From an uncultured Rubripirellula sp. (GTDB lineage Bacteria > Planctomycetota > Planctomycetia > Pirellulales > Pirellulaceae), in NCBI GenBank assembly GCA_938075415.1, contig CALJHC010000023.1, positions 218,306-282,305 on the forward strand: 64,000 nucleotides of DNA, in the 5' to 3' direction. The position numbers and the translations under genes are program-made. This document shows positions 1-8,798 of this stretch, one piece after another. The notes beneath the pieces are model-generated. The model made no database searches. It worked only from the letters and a program-made list of their open reading frames with translations, and had not been told where the DNA came from. Position 1 is the first letter of the stretch, and every line of letters starts with the position of its first letter.

Positions 1-1159
1 CCCCACCAAAGTCGAAAACCACCTCACCACGTGGCCCGACGCCCAGGGTGTGAGACAATCCACCCCCAAGACCGTTAACGAAACTGATTTGGCGACCCGT
101 CGATCCCTCCCCAATTCCCGATTGTTCCACAAAACGCAGCTGCAGCCCTTCGACACCAAAGTCAACAACTGCTGAAGCCTCGACTTCGGTTTGCAGTGGA
201 GGCAAGATCACATCAACTCGATCATCAACTGCGGTTCCGATACGCAATCGGAAGGTCCCGCCCTCGATGGAAACGCCCGAATTTCCGTCGACGTCCTGTC
301 CAAGCTCATTCAGATCTTGAGCAAAGATTAAGCGTGCCGTGTTGGTCGCCGAATCATAGATCACCTCGTCAGGGTGGTAGAGCGCATCGTCGCTGTTTCG
401 AACCGTCTCCTGCGTCAACAACAACTGGTAGAACCTAGGATGCTCAGCCGAACGGATCGTTGGATTTCCAGAATCGTCATTCTCAACAAACAACGGATCT
501 TCATTGAAATAAACAACGATCTCATCGCGATTCTGCCGCAAGGTGCCATCAGACTGCCGAATCACGGGTTGTGGAACGACCGCCTCAATCAAGGCACCCA
601 ACTTCAAATTGAATCTTGTCGTGTCGACACGCTGGCCGATAACACTCGGTTGCAATAACTCATTAAAGTTGTTTCTCAGGCCAACAATCCCTTTGGACGG
701 ATCGTCGTAACCGAACACCTCCACCTTGTATTGATCGTCGGGCAATGCTTCACCGAAGCGAACCACCACCTCGTTGTTCGCACTGTCCGCCAGCGACACC
801 AACGCGGGAACAATCTGCACATCATCGGGTGTGCCGAGTTCACCATCGTCACCGGCCCTCGATATCCTGACCGCGTCGAAGGTACCGGGATCAATATTTT
901 GATCCTGATCAAAACGAAGCGTCAGCGTGCGAGGAGCAGTTTCAACCGTTGAACCCTCTGTGATCAACTCGCCAACATTTGGCTGGATCCCGATGAGTTG
1001 TGGGCCAGCTAATAGCTGCCGTGGTTCGAGAGTTTCCAATAGATTTCTTCGACGCTGATTGCGGCTCAATTTGCGCCCGAGCGGGCGAGCCTTGCTGCTG
1101 CGTGTTTCATCGGTTTGAGAGGAAACCGTCGAAGTATATTTTCGCTGACGCGAGGTCAT
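1..1159 (-). CDS. LEPR-XLL secreted protein, N-terminal part (cut by window edge)
   Basis: The reading frame stays open from an ATG at 1159 to the window edge, giving 386 codons of an incomplete gene. A basic N-terminus (residues 1-40, many Arg/Lys) leads into E-T-L-E-P-R-Q-L-L-A at about residues 42-51, the LEPR-XLL signature. That motif is known from very large exported proteins of Planctomycetes and is thought to be part of an export or sorting signal. After it come beta-rich segments with Ig-like or SbsA-like character (V-R-I-S-R-A-G-D-D-G-E-L-G-T-P-D-D, later V-V-Y-F-N-E-D), typical of adhesin-like or cell-surface proteins. A GGAAGG sequence lies about 8 bases before the ATG. The C-terminus and any catalytic or dockerin domain lie outside the window, so the exact role is unknown; surface or extracellular location is inferred from family knowledge. 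Confidence 0.85.
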   Translation of the reverse strand, partial: MTSRQRKYTSTVSSQTDETRSSKARPLGRKLSRNQRRRNLLETLEPRQLLAGPQLIGIQPNVGELITEGSTVETAPRTLTLRFDQDQNIDPGTFDAVRISRAGDDGELGTPDDVQIVPALVSLADSANNEVVVRFGEALPDDQYKVEVFGYDDPSKGIVGLRNNFNELLQPSVIGQRVDTTRFNLKLGALIEAVVPQPVIRQSDGTLRQNRDEIVVYFNEDPLFVENDDSGNPTIRSAEHPRFYQLLLTQETVRNSDDALYHPDEVIYDSATNTARLIFAQDLNELGQDVDGNSGVSIEGGTFRLRIGTAVDDRVDVILPPLQTEVEASAVVDFGVEGLQLRFVEQSGIGEGSTGRQISFVNGLGGGLSHTLGVGPRGEVVFDFGG

Positions 1160-2008
1160 AGACCGAACCTTCCAGGCGATGTGCTAACCGCTGATGCATC
1201 AACGGTGAACACAGTTAGGTGGTGGTAGTAGGAAAACAGCCAACGGGTTTGGTTTGCGTTTAAAAACGCCAATGGCAGTACCTAACGAATCTCTCCCGCA
1301 ACACCCCGAGACGAATGGGAAGGTGCGGAGACACTCGCTGAGTATAGTTCGGGCCTGAAAACCCGCAAACATTTGCCGCTGTTGCTTATCCTGACTTGAA
1401 CAGTATCGATGAGTGTAGACGAATGAATCAGGTCAAAATGAACCGACTCACTCGACGTAAATACCAACGGTCTGCCATCAAACAGCCCGCCGACGCCCGA
1501 CCTTCCGTGCTCGGACCGAGATCTTCAGACGGCTAAGAGTGCCAGAAAGTTCCAACGATGGCACCCACATACCCACCTCGATACCCAGGGGATCCTCGAA
1601 ATGGGCGCATTCCGCCCAACAAAACTCGGTGTGAAAACGGTTGGACAGGGCAAATATTGCTGACATTCCCGATTTTGCCTATGCCAACCTGCCCGGTTTC
1701 TGCCGATGAGGGCAAACTGGTAGCCGCAAGACCCACCTTAGCCGGACTTTCCGGTCCACAATTCAGCCCGAAAGCGACCAAAAACCACCCATGTGAGCTA
1801 TTTTAGGGCAGTCCTTACCCGGATTTGGTTCAAGACGAGTCGCTGATCAAGACGAGTCGCTGGAAAAGAAAATTAAAATCTCCCCCCCCCGAAAGCGGCA
1901 AAGAGAAGGAAGTGATTCCTTTTTTTTCAAATCGAAGCCGAGGCGAAACGGAATTGTCCGAGCCGGACGATCCATCTTGAGTTCACAGCTTGCAAGTGAG
2001 GAGACCCA
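1160..2008. other. Intergenic region with direct repeat and poly-C tract
   Basis: There is no convincing gene here. Overlapping open frames on both strands around 1533-1806 (about 82 codons each) have no recognisable domain. A 16-bp sequence TCAAGACGAGTCGCTG occurs twice, at 1830-1845 and 1847-1862, one base apart. It is followed by an eight-to-nine C run near 1881 and a T run near 1920. The region separates the start of the LEPR-XLL gene from the 3' end of the AAA ATPase gene, both on the minus strand, so it should hold the promoter of the LEPR-XLL gene. I cannot place that promoter. Confidence 0.5.
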
Positions 2009-3031
2009 TCAAAAGTCGTCCTCGTCCTCGTCCTCGTCAGGATTCAACGGGTCACGGTCGGGATGCAGCGGGTCATCAGCATCGAAAAAGAGATCCGCTA
2101 GACCCAACGGAACCGCCTCACCACCCAGAGAACGCTTTTTTCGATTAGCAAGCTTTTGAAGATCCGTCGCCTCTTCACCGAGACAACGCTCCAAGGCCTC
2201 CTGCCATGCCACATCACGACTCAGAGGATGTGAGGTGTTCTGCTGCAAACGCTTGATCGCAAATCGAAGCAAGTTGATTCCATCGCGCGGAGAAAAGTCC
2301 AAATTCAACTGATGAGAGGTCTGGAGAAATTCAACCGTCATTGCCAGCATTTCCGCCTCGGCAAATGGGAGGTGATACTGCAGGATCGCCATCTCATCTT
2401 GCTTGCTGGGAAAACCAACCTTCAGGGTCGGCTGAAGTCGGCTGAGGATGTAGTCAGGAATTTCAAAGGTCGATTCATCCTCGTTCATCGTGACAGCAGC
2501 TCGAAACTCAGTCGAAGCCGGAATCTGAATACCCGCCACAATGGATTCGACCATTCGACGACCGTCAAAGAGAGGGGCTAAAGAAGCCCAAGACTTCTCG
2601 TTCATCCGATTGCCCTCGTCAAGCAGGCAAATCCCTCCACAAAGCATTGCCGAAACCAGAGGCGAAGCATGATAGGCAATCCTGCCGCTCTCGCCGAGAA
2701 CCGGAGTGACAAGCAGATCTTCTGGTCGCGTGTCGGCGGTGCACTGATAAATGTAAAGAGGAAGCCCCTGTTCTTGGGCAGCCGCAATGGCGAGCTGCGT
2801 CTTCCCCATCCCGGGTGAACCCACCAATCGAGGCGTGAGCGGTAAATCCTTTTCGTCCACGGTAATCCAGCAGGCCAACAACTGCATCAAGATTTCGCTT
2901 TGACCAATCCATTGGCCCGAACCAACGAAAGGCTGCGACAACTTCAAACGAACCCCGTCAATCTCAATCGACCCATCGCTGTCATCACCTAGATGATTCG
3001 TCGCATCTGCCGATTTTGAATCGTCACGCAT
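2009..3031 (-). CDS. AAA_5/MoxR-type ATPase with acidic C-terminal tail
   Basis: A 340-residue AAA+ ATPase of the dynein-related AAA_5/MoxR group. Walker A is G-S-P-G-M-G-K-T-Q at residues 71-79, and Walker B is [10 protein letters not shown] at about 134-143. The sensor region follows ([10 protein letters not shown], then I-L-S-R-L-Q-P-T). The last ten or so residues are almost all Asp/Glu, coded by a run of 6-bp CTCGTC repeats on the plus strand. MoxR-type ATPases usually remodel or activate a partner with a VWA domain, often encoded next door. No such partner is seen here, so the substrate is unknown. It is a single gene on the minus strand with gaps of more than 700 bp on both sides. Confidence 0.85.
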   Translation of the reverse strand: MRDDSKSADATNHLGDDSDGSIEIDGVRLKLSQPFVGSGQWIGQSEILMQLLACWITVDEKDLPLTPRLVGSPGMGKTQLAIAAAQEQGLPLYIYQCTADTRPEDLLVTPVLGESGRIAYHASPLVSAMLCGGICLLDEGNRMNEKSWASLAPLFDGRRMVESIVAGIQIPASTEFRAAVTMNEDESTFEIPDYILSRLQPTLKVGFPSKQDEMAILQYHLPFAEAEMLAMTVEFLQTSHQLNLDFSPRDGINLLRFAIKRLQQNTSHPLSRDVAWQEALERCLGEEATDLQKLANRKKRSLGGEAVPLGLADLFFDADDPLHPDRDPLNPDEDEDEDDF

Positions 3032-3343
3032 TGGTTGGACCGATCGATGAAGAGCATGAGAAGCGAGTCAGCCACAAAGATCAACTTGTGTCACGGTTCG
3101 GAATCAGGGCCACTGATCCGACAAGTTGCATGGGACCCGAATTAAACCACAGTCGGATCCGGTCAACCATCGTGCGACGTTACTTTCCCTCCTAAAGGCC
3201 GAAAAATGAACAGCGGCAATTGGAATTCCTGCGAGCGAGAACGGATCACCCCGTTGCTGCCGGATCAATGAAGCCTAAAAACTCTTCCATCAATCCCAAC
3301 AGTCACTGATTTTCAAGCAATGCGGATCAACACAGATCACCTC

Positions 3344-3415
3344 GATTTTGCTCCGGCCACAGATTTTGCGCCGGCCACAGATTTTGCTCCGGCCACAGAT
3401 TTTGCTCCGGCCACA
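3344..3415. repeat. 18-bp tandem repeat, four copies
   Basis: Four head-to-tail copies of GATTTTGCTCCGGCCACA. The second copy differs by a single T-to-G change. The array is exactly 72 bp, starts in non-coding DNA upstream of the AAA ATPase gene, and stops abruptly at AATGGAAGG. Confidence 0.95.
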
Positions 3416-3745
3416 ATGGAAGGATCTCCACCAAATGATGGAGATCCACTCTGCCTCACAACGGTGCCGTATCGACCGCTTGAAATGACCGTGATTACAA
3501 CCGCAATGTAAAAGTCATGAAGAAACCAACGATGGGGACGCCATCGTTTGCCAGCAGGAACCTGCATCGATTCAGTCTGCGGGTAAAGTGAAAGCGAAAC
3601 CAAATCAATCCAACCTGACTGATCCCCATCAATGGCTGAACCACTTGAACCTCCTCGCTGACCCTCTCAATGCACCCCTTGGTTGATCCAATCCTTGGTT
3701 GAAGGATTCTTTTTTTGAGCACAGCGTGTCACGATTCGTCTCGAT

Positions 3746-3789
3746 GCGGCATTGCCCGATTCCGCATTGCCCGATGCCGCATTGCCCTG
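3746..3789. repeat. 15-bp tandem repeat, three copies
   Basis: Three imperfect units of CCGCATTGCCCGATT type lie immediately downstream of nadB and end at its stop codon. No terminator-like hairpin with a T run is visible within it. Confidence 0.85.
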
Positions 3790-3790
3790 A

Positions 3791-5473
3791 TCACGAGCGA
3801 TCCTCGTTGTTCACTGGCGTCCTCAGGCCCGCATCCAACGGCTCGCTCATTTGAGGGTGCCCACCATCGACATCCATTTGAATGGTGAGGTGCCTTCGCC
3901 ATAATTGGTCATTCGAATTCGGGTAATCACTTCGATAGTGAACGCCCCGCGATTCGGTTCTCGCTAACGCAGTATCGACCATGCAGGACGCCAGCAGCAG
4001 CATGTTCTGCAACTCCCAGCCTTGAATTGAATCGAATTGATAAGGCATCACATAGGCGGCAAAAGAGCGAATTGAATCAAGGGCTTCTTGCAGCCCCTCA
4101 GCACGTCGCTCCACACCTGCGAGTCGCCCCATCAGGCTTTTTAAAGAAACTCGAACATCGGCCACATCGAACGATTCGTTGGGTTGTTGAACTGGATGCT
4201 GCAGTGGCAACGCGACCATCTTGTGTGATTCTTCGGCGGCTGCCCGTGATGCCGATTCACCGGCATGCGTTCCATAGACCAACCCTTCCAGAAGGCTGTT
4301 ACTGGCTAGGCGATTTGCGCCATGCAAACCACTGCTGGTGACCTCACCGGCCGCCCACAGACCGGGCAACGAAGTGCGACCTTGGCGATCCACTGCCACA
4401 CCGCCAATCATGTAATGGGCTCCAGGCCGAACGGGAATCCGGTCGTTCGCGAGATCCAAACCAAATTTTGCGCACGCCTTGGCGATGCCGGGAAATCGTT
4501 GGTGAACATGGCCAGAATCGAGATGCGTCAAATCAAGGTAAACATTGGAATGCTTGGTTTGCTCCATCTGGCGAATGATCGACTGACTCACAACATCCCT
4601 CGGAGCCAGCTCGCCGCGTTCATCATAAGCCGGCATGAATCGATCACCTTGGCAATCCACCAAATGGGCGCCCTCTCCACGTAACGCCTCAGTGATTAAC
4701 GATCGCGATGATCCTGCGATGTAGAGAACCGTCGGGTGAAATTGCATAAATTCCATGTCACGCAATTGAACCCCGGCGCGATACGCCAAAGCCTGCCCAT
4801 CACCCGTCGCGACGAGAGGATTCGTCGACTCACGAAAAACTTGACCGGTTCCACCAGTACAAAGAATCGTTTCTTTAGCCCACACAATGACCGGCCGTCG
4901 GCCCTTCTGAACGATCAAAGCCCCCCGACAGCGACCTTCATGGGAAAGTAAATCCACCGTGAAAGCATTCTCCCAAATATCAATATTGGGCTGCTCTCGA
5001 GTTCGACTGATGATCGCTCGCATCACCTCTTGCCCAGTCGCGTCTCCTCGAGCATGAACAATTCTCTCCCGACTGTGCCCACCTTCGCGCCCAAGGGACA
5101 GCGAGCCTTCACTCTGATCGAATTGCGTCCCCCAACTGACAAGCTCTTCGATCCTTCGTGGCCCCTCCCGAATCACCATGTTCACAATCTCTGGATCGCA
5201 GAGATTACCGCCCGCCCCGAGCGTGTCGTCCACATGAGATTCAAAACAATCCTCTGGATCGAGAACCCCCGCAATGCCGCCTTGGGCGTAAGTGCTGTTG
5301 GATTCAGCAAGTCGATCCTTGGTGACAATTAAAACTGTCTGGTTGGAGGAAACCGCATTGGCGGCCCGCAACCCTGCCAAACCCCCACCAACAATCAAAA
5401 TGTCGGTGAAACGGTGCAACGCCCTTCGAGATTCGAAAGGCATGAGGTATCGGGGGGTCATCATCGATTTCAT
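3791..5473 (-). CDS. nadB: L-aspartate oxidase
   Basis: FAD enzyme oxidising L-aspartate to iminoaspartate, the first step of de novo NAD synthesis; NadA then makes quinolinate. The N-terminus carries the dinucleotide-binding motif G-G-G-L-A-G-L (residues 29-35 from this start). It is followed by N-S-T-Y-A-Q-G-G-I-A-G, the substrate/flavin signature R-E-R-I-V-H-A-R-G-D-A-T-G, and L-H-G-A-N-R-L-A-S-N-S-L-L-E-G. This is the succinate dehydrogenase/fumarate reductase flavoprotein pattern with the helical C-terminal domain of NadB. The length of about 560 aa is normal. The frame is open to 5515; I place the start at the Met-Lys-Ser-Met-Met cluster (5473, or 5464/5461) because homology begins just after it, though no clear ribosome site decides. 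nadA and nadC are not nearby. Fumarate reductase is excluded by length and the soluble single-subunit layout. Confidence 0.93.
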   Translation of the reverse strand: MKSMMTPRYLMPFESRRALHRFTDILIVGGGLAGLRAANAVSSNQTVLIVTKDRLAESNSTYAQGGIAGVLDPEDCFESHVDDTLGAGGNLCDPEIVNMVIREGPRRIEELVSWGTQFDQSEGSLSLGREGGHSRERIVHARGDATGQEVMRAIISRTREQPNIDIWENAFTVDLLSHEGRCRGALIVQKGRRPVIVWAKETILCTGGTGQVFRESTNPLVATGDGQALAYRAGVQLRDMEFMQFHPTVLYIAGSSRSLITEALRGEGAHLVDCQGDRFMPAYDERGELAPRDVVSQSIIRQMEQTKHSNVYLDLTHLDSGHVHQRFPGIAKACAKFGLDLANDRIPVRPGAHYMIGGVAVDRQGRTSLPGLWAAGEVTSSGLHGANRLASNSLLEGLVYGTHAGESASRAAAEESHKMVALPLQHPVQQPNESFDVADVRVSLKSLMGRLAGVERRAEGLQEALDSIRSFAAYVMPYQFDSIQGWELQNMLLLASCMVDTALARTESRGVHYRSDYPNSNDQLWRRHLTIQMDVDGGHPQMSEPLDAGLRTPVNNEDRS

Positions 5474-5706
5474 TCTAAGCTGTGGAAACAAAAATTGAAA
5501 ATAATCGGTCCGCAAATCTTCTTCACCCTACTGCCGGATCAAGTCAAATCGAGGTCACCATCATCCAATCCTCGATTCACCTCGGACCAACTCACGCACC
5601 AAACAGCCGAGCACTCTGCATACAAAAATCAGGCATGCTCCTCATTGCCCTGCAAACTTCAAGTCGACGAATCTTCAAGACGTCTCAATCAGACTCTAAA
5701 CCTCAA

Positions 5707-5742
5707 ACTTCAAACTCTGGACTTCAAACTCTGGACTTCAAA
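5707..5742. repeat. 14-bp tandem repeat, 2.6 copies
   Basis: Two perfect copies of ACTTCAAACTCTGG followed by a partial ACTTCAAA, in non-coding DNA upstream of nadB. Confidence 0.9.
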
Positions 5743-5790
5743 ATAATGGCCAACACAAAGTAACGCTTCCTCACTCAGTCACGGCCCAAA

Positions 5791-5844
5791 CTCACCAGCA
5801 GCTCTGGACTCACCAGCAGCACTGGATTGACCAACAACACTGGA
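5791..5844. repeat. 18-bp tandem repeat, three copies
   Basis: Three diverged units of CTCACCAGCAGCTCTGGA, the third reading TTGACCAACAACACTGGA, then a partial TTGACC. The period is exactly 18 bp. Confidence 0.88.
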
Positions 5845-6300
5845 TTGACCCTTGCGTCAACAACCAACAGCGGATCTGGGATGTCTTGATTTGGCTCTCG
5901 TTCCAATTCCCCCGCCGCTGCTCCTCCATGCCTTTTGAGCCTGAATCCTCCAAGTCCTATCCGAACCTGGTCATTTCATTCGAGAGGCTCTCACCGACGG
6001 ATCGAACAAAACAGGCAAATCGTTGTTCGGTTATGAGGATACTGAGATTTTTCCTGTTAGGACTTTTTCCGCGGGCACTTCCCCTCAAGTGGATTCATTT
6101 GCTCTGTGAAGAGACGGTTTGACACCCAATTGCCATCATGACGCTGCAGAAAAGCGAGGTTTGTTACGGGACCGGATCTCGACACCCCTCCGTTATAGCG
6201 GATAGTCTTTGGGTTGATGAGGACAACGCCCAACAGGAAACCAACGCATCAGCGGAAGTTTTTTTCGTCATTTTATCTTTTGGATCAGGACAATCTTTCC

Positions 6301-7323
6301 ATGGAACAGCGAAGCCATCCGGACAACGATAGCGAGATGGATCCGCAGTTAACCACCATCCAACCCGGCGGCGGCGTGGTCATGTCGATGGAATTGGCTT
6401 GGGGAAAAATTCGCAGGTTCTACCTCGCGACGTTTTTCCCGGGCTATGTGAAGCGGATGGCAGAAACACGACAAGGAAAACGTGGATCGTTACCCTTTGA
6501 ACCAATTGATCCACGAGATCTAAAATTTTATCGAAATCAAAACACTTACTGGTGGGCGGACTCGGACGATCCATTCACCTGGCGTGATCGCCTGCCCTTT
6601 GTTCGCGCCGGACTCGCTGAGCTTTTCGTCATGGGTGGCGGGTTCTCTCTGCTCGCAGTCGCCGGCGCATGGGCTTGGCCACCGCTGGCCCTGCCACCGA
6701 TTGTGCTTGTTGGACTGATTGCTTGGTTTTTCCGGGACCCCAATCGGGACATACCGACAGAACTTGGGACCGTGGTATCGCCCGCGGACGGGAAATTGGT
6801 GCAGATTGAAAAGATTGAGGATCCTGAACTGGGACCTTGCATTCAATTTGGCATTTTCCTCTCCATTTTCAATGTCCACGCAAATCGCGCTTCCTTGCCC
6901 GGACGCGTCGTCGCAGTTCGCTATCGCCCGGGCAAGTTCCTCAATGCACTGCGTCCAGAGTCAGCAAGAGAAAATGAAAATCTTGATATCGTCTTGGTTG
7001 ACCAGGACGATATCCGAACCGATCACGCCGCACGTAAGTTTCGCATCCGTCAAATCACCGGACAGTTCGCCCGTCGAATTGTTTGCTGGGTTCGACCCGG
7101 TGACGTTTTGAATCGCGGTGAAATGTATGGGATGATCAAACTCGGGTCGCGAACGGAATTGATCCTTCCCGAAGAGGATTCACTTGAAATCATCGCCAAA
7201 ATCGGTGACAAAATCAGCGCCGGCAGCACCACGCTCGCGCGTTACCGGTCCGTGGTTCAAAATACCAAAGCCATCGTCAACGCCCCAGAAAGCAACGACC
7301 CAGAAAGCAACGACGAATCATGA
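6301..7323 (+). CDS. psd: Phosphatidylserine decarboxylase proenzyme
   Basis: Decarboxylates phosphatidylserine to phosphatidylethanolamine at the membrane, using a pyruvoyl group made by self-cleavage. The processing site is visible as L-G-S-R-T-E-L, with cleavage expected between Gly282 and Ser283 (Ser codon 7147-7149); the G-S-R form is that of the short bacterial/archaeal subgroup. A hydrophobic hairpin (about residues 110-145) precedes W-F-F-R-D-P-N-R, and V-S-P-A-D-G-K-L and F-L-S-I-F-N-V-H-A-N-R are family signatures. The frame is open from 6214. I chose ATG 6301, preceded by AGGA about 11 bases upstream; ATG 6382 is also possible. The C-terminus holds a 15-bp coding duplication (7285-7314, P-E-S-N-D twice). 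pssA follows on the same strand 150 bp downstream, so the pair forms the phosphatidylethanolamine branch. Confidence 0.9.
   Translation: MEQRSHPDNDSEMDPQLTTIQPGGGVVMSMELAWGKIRRFYLATFFPGYVKRMAETRQGKRGSLPFEPIDPRDLKFYRNQNTYWWADSDDPFTWRDRLPFVRAGLAELFVMGGGFSLLAVAGAWAWPPLALPPIVLVGLIAWFFRDPNRDIPTELGTVVSPADGKLVQIEKIEDPELGPCIQFGIFLSIFNVHANRASLPGRVVAVRYRPGKFLNALRPESARENENLDIVLVDQDDIRTDHAARKFRIRQITGQFARRIVCWVRPGDVLNRGEMYGMIKLGSRTELILPEEDSLEIIAKIGDKISAGSTTLARYRSVVQNTKAIVNAPESNDPESNDES
7285..7314 (+). repeat. 15-bp in-frame tandem duplication inside psd
   Basis: Two perfect copies of CCAGAAAGCAACGAC near the psd 3' end, adding P-E-S-N-D twice just before the stop. It has the same scale as the intergenic arrays of this window. 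Confidence 0.92.
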
Positions 7324-7473
7324 CCTCGGCACCATCGATTCTTGGGAGCCACCCAGATCGATTGTTCCGTCCCGACGACGCCAAACCAGACATTGCACTG
7401 ACCGCTAGATTCCACTCCTCAACGTGAACCCGCAACATAACCCTCCATTCGACGTCCTGCCAGAAAATCGTCC

Positions 7474-8403
7474 ATGAGCGAACTCAAGCGCGAGTTACAC
7501 CCGACTCCTAAATCGGCAGATGCCACGGTTACCGATTCTCTTGAACAAAAAGAGTCGGCAACCGGTGATACTGACGTGCTTTCCAATGACCACCCCGGTC
7601 GTCCTCGTGAACCCAAACGGCGACGTCGGCTAACGCTGGCAGTCTTGCCAACCATGCTGACCCTCGGCAACGGTGTCTGCGGTTTAGCTGCCATCGCCAT
7701 TGCGATGAGTGACAACCCTGAATGGACCAATGAAACCCAACTGCTCATCGCCGGCACCCTAATCTTTGGTGGAATGCTTTTTGATGCGTTAGACGGTTCC
7801 GCCGCTCGAATGACGGGTCAGGAAAGTCAGTTTGGAGCAGAACTGGACAGTCTTTGTGATGCGATCACGTTCGGTACCGCACCGGCTGTGATCGTTTGGC
7901 AATACTCGTACGGGATGGCGATGCCACAAAAACTGAGCTGGGGCATCGGTGTACTCTTCACCCTTTGTGTTCTCATTCGCCTGGCGCGCTTCAATGTCGA
8001 AACCGATGAGGATGATAGTCATGATGGATTTGATGGATTACCAAGCCCCGCCGCCGCGGGCACCCTCGCCTCCTTTGCGATCGCCATGCCAGAATTAGCT
8101 GGTTATGCAAGCGACTCCAGCTACCCCGAGTCGGTGCAATGGACCGCACAGCGTCTGCTTGATGGATCGCAATTCTTCATGGCAGGACTGACACTTGTCT
8201 TGGCCTACCTGATGGTTTCCCGGTTTCAGTATAAACATGTTTTTCAACAACTCGTACAAGGTCGCCGAGCACCCCATCAAATCGGACAAGCCCTCTTTGT
8301 TCTGATCGGAGCCTCGGTACTTCACTGGCTAGCCCTCCCGGTGGTGTTCTGCTACTACGCATTCGCTCCACCCCTTCAAAGTCTCCTTCAAAGAAAACCG
8401 TAG
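7474..8403 (+). CDS. pssA: CDP-diacylglycerol-serine O-phosphatidyltransferase
   Basis: Makes phosphatidylserine from CDP-diacylglycerol and serine, supplying the substrate of the Psd encoded just upstream. The CDP-alcohol phosphatidyltransferase motif is complete: D104-x2-D107-G-x2-A111-R112-x8-G121-x3-D125-x3-D129. The first 52 residues are polar, ending in a basic patch (P-K-R-R-R-R). About six to eight hydrophobic helices follow, starting at L-A-V-L-P-T-M-L-T-L-G-N. The 309-aa length suits the membrane-bound type II enzyme. Context beside psd separates it from phosphatidylglycerophosphate synthase, which shares the motif. No strong ribosome site precedes the ATG. Confidence 0.9.
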   Translation: MSELKRELHPTPKSADATVTDSLEQKESATGDTDVLSNDHPGRPREPKRRRRLTLAVLPTMLTLGNGVCGLAAIAIAMSDNPEWTNETQLLIAGTLIFGGMLFDALDGSAARMTGQESQFGAELDSLCDAITFGTAPAVIVWQYSYGMAMPQKLSWGIGVLFTLCVLIRLARFNVETDEDDSHDGFDGLPSPAAAGTLASFAIAMPELAGYASDSSYPESVQWTAQRLLDGSQFFMAGLTLVLAYLMVSRFQYKHVFQQLVQGRRAPHQIGQALFVLIGASVLHWLALPVVFCYYAFAPPLQSLLQRKP

Positions 8404-8798
8404 CAAACTCAGTTGCATGGTCGTCATCAACCCTCCATCGCAAATGACGCACACGCGGATCGCGTTGGTGGCGAGCAACCACCAATTCAGAACGGCTGGT
8501 TCCAAGCCATCCGCCGCCGCGGAAAACCACCGACATGGCATCAACCGGCCGTCGAGAAACGATCCGCCGATCGCCTCGTGGGCAACGTGACGATCGGGCG
8601 GGAAGCGGCGCCGATCGAGATTTCGGTCCCGATACATTTCGGGGGAGGATGGCGTTGAACCGACAAGAAGCAAAAATCTTCTCTTTGAACCGTGAACCGT
8701 GATTCGCAACTCCGTGAATTGCGAAGCCGGGACTTTGAAATCCGGTACTTTGAAATCCGGTACTTTGAAATCCGGGACATCAAAGCCAGCGTCGAAAA
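8404..8798. other. Convergent intergenic region with 15-bp repeats
   Basis: Lies between the 3' ends of pssA (+) and the isocitrate dehydrogenase gene (-). It holds a 15-bp x3 array (8731-8775) and a short AACCGTG duplication near 8688. No gene and no classical terminator are seen. Confidence 0.5.
8731..8775. repeat. 15-bp tandem repeat, three copies
   Basis: Three units of GACTTTGAAATCCGG (the first base varies G/T), preceded by a degenerate copy at 8716-8730. Confidence 0.92.

Larger units (their letters stand above)
3032..3790. other. Intergenic region rich in short tandem repeats
   Basis: This 759-bp gap has no supported gene. It contains an 18-bp x4 array (3344-3415), a 16-bp duplication (CCTTGGTTGA at 3677-3686 and 3693-3702) and a 15-bp x3 array directly beside the nadB stop codon (3746-3789). 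The small open frames in it read through the repeats and are judged spurious. Confidence 0.55.
5474..6300. other. Intergenic region with two short tandem arrays
   Basis: This gap lies between the divergently transcribed nadB and psd-pssA, so it must hold promoters for both; I cannot place them with confidence. It contains a 14-bp unit ACTTCAAACTCTGG repeated 2.6 times (5707-5742) and an 18-bp unit repeated three times (5791-5844). No supported gene is seen. Confidence 0.5.
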
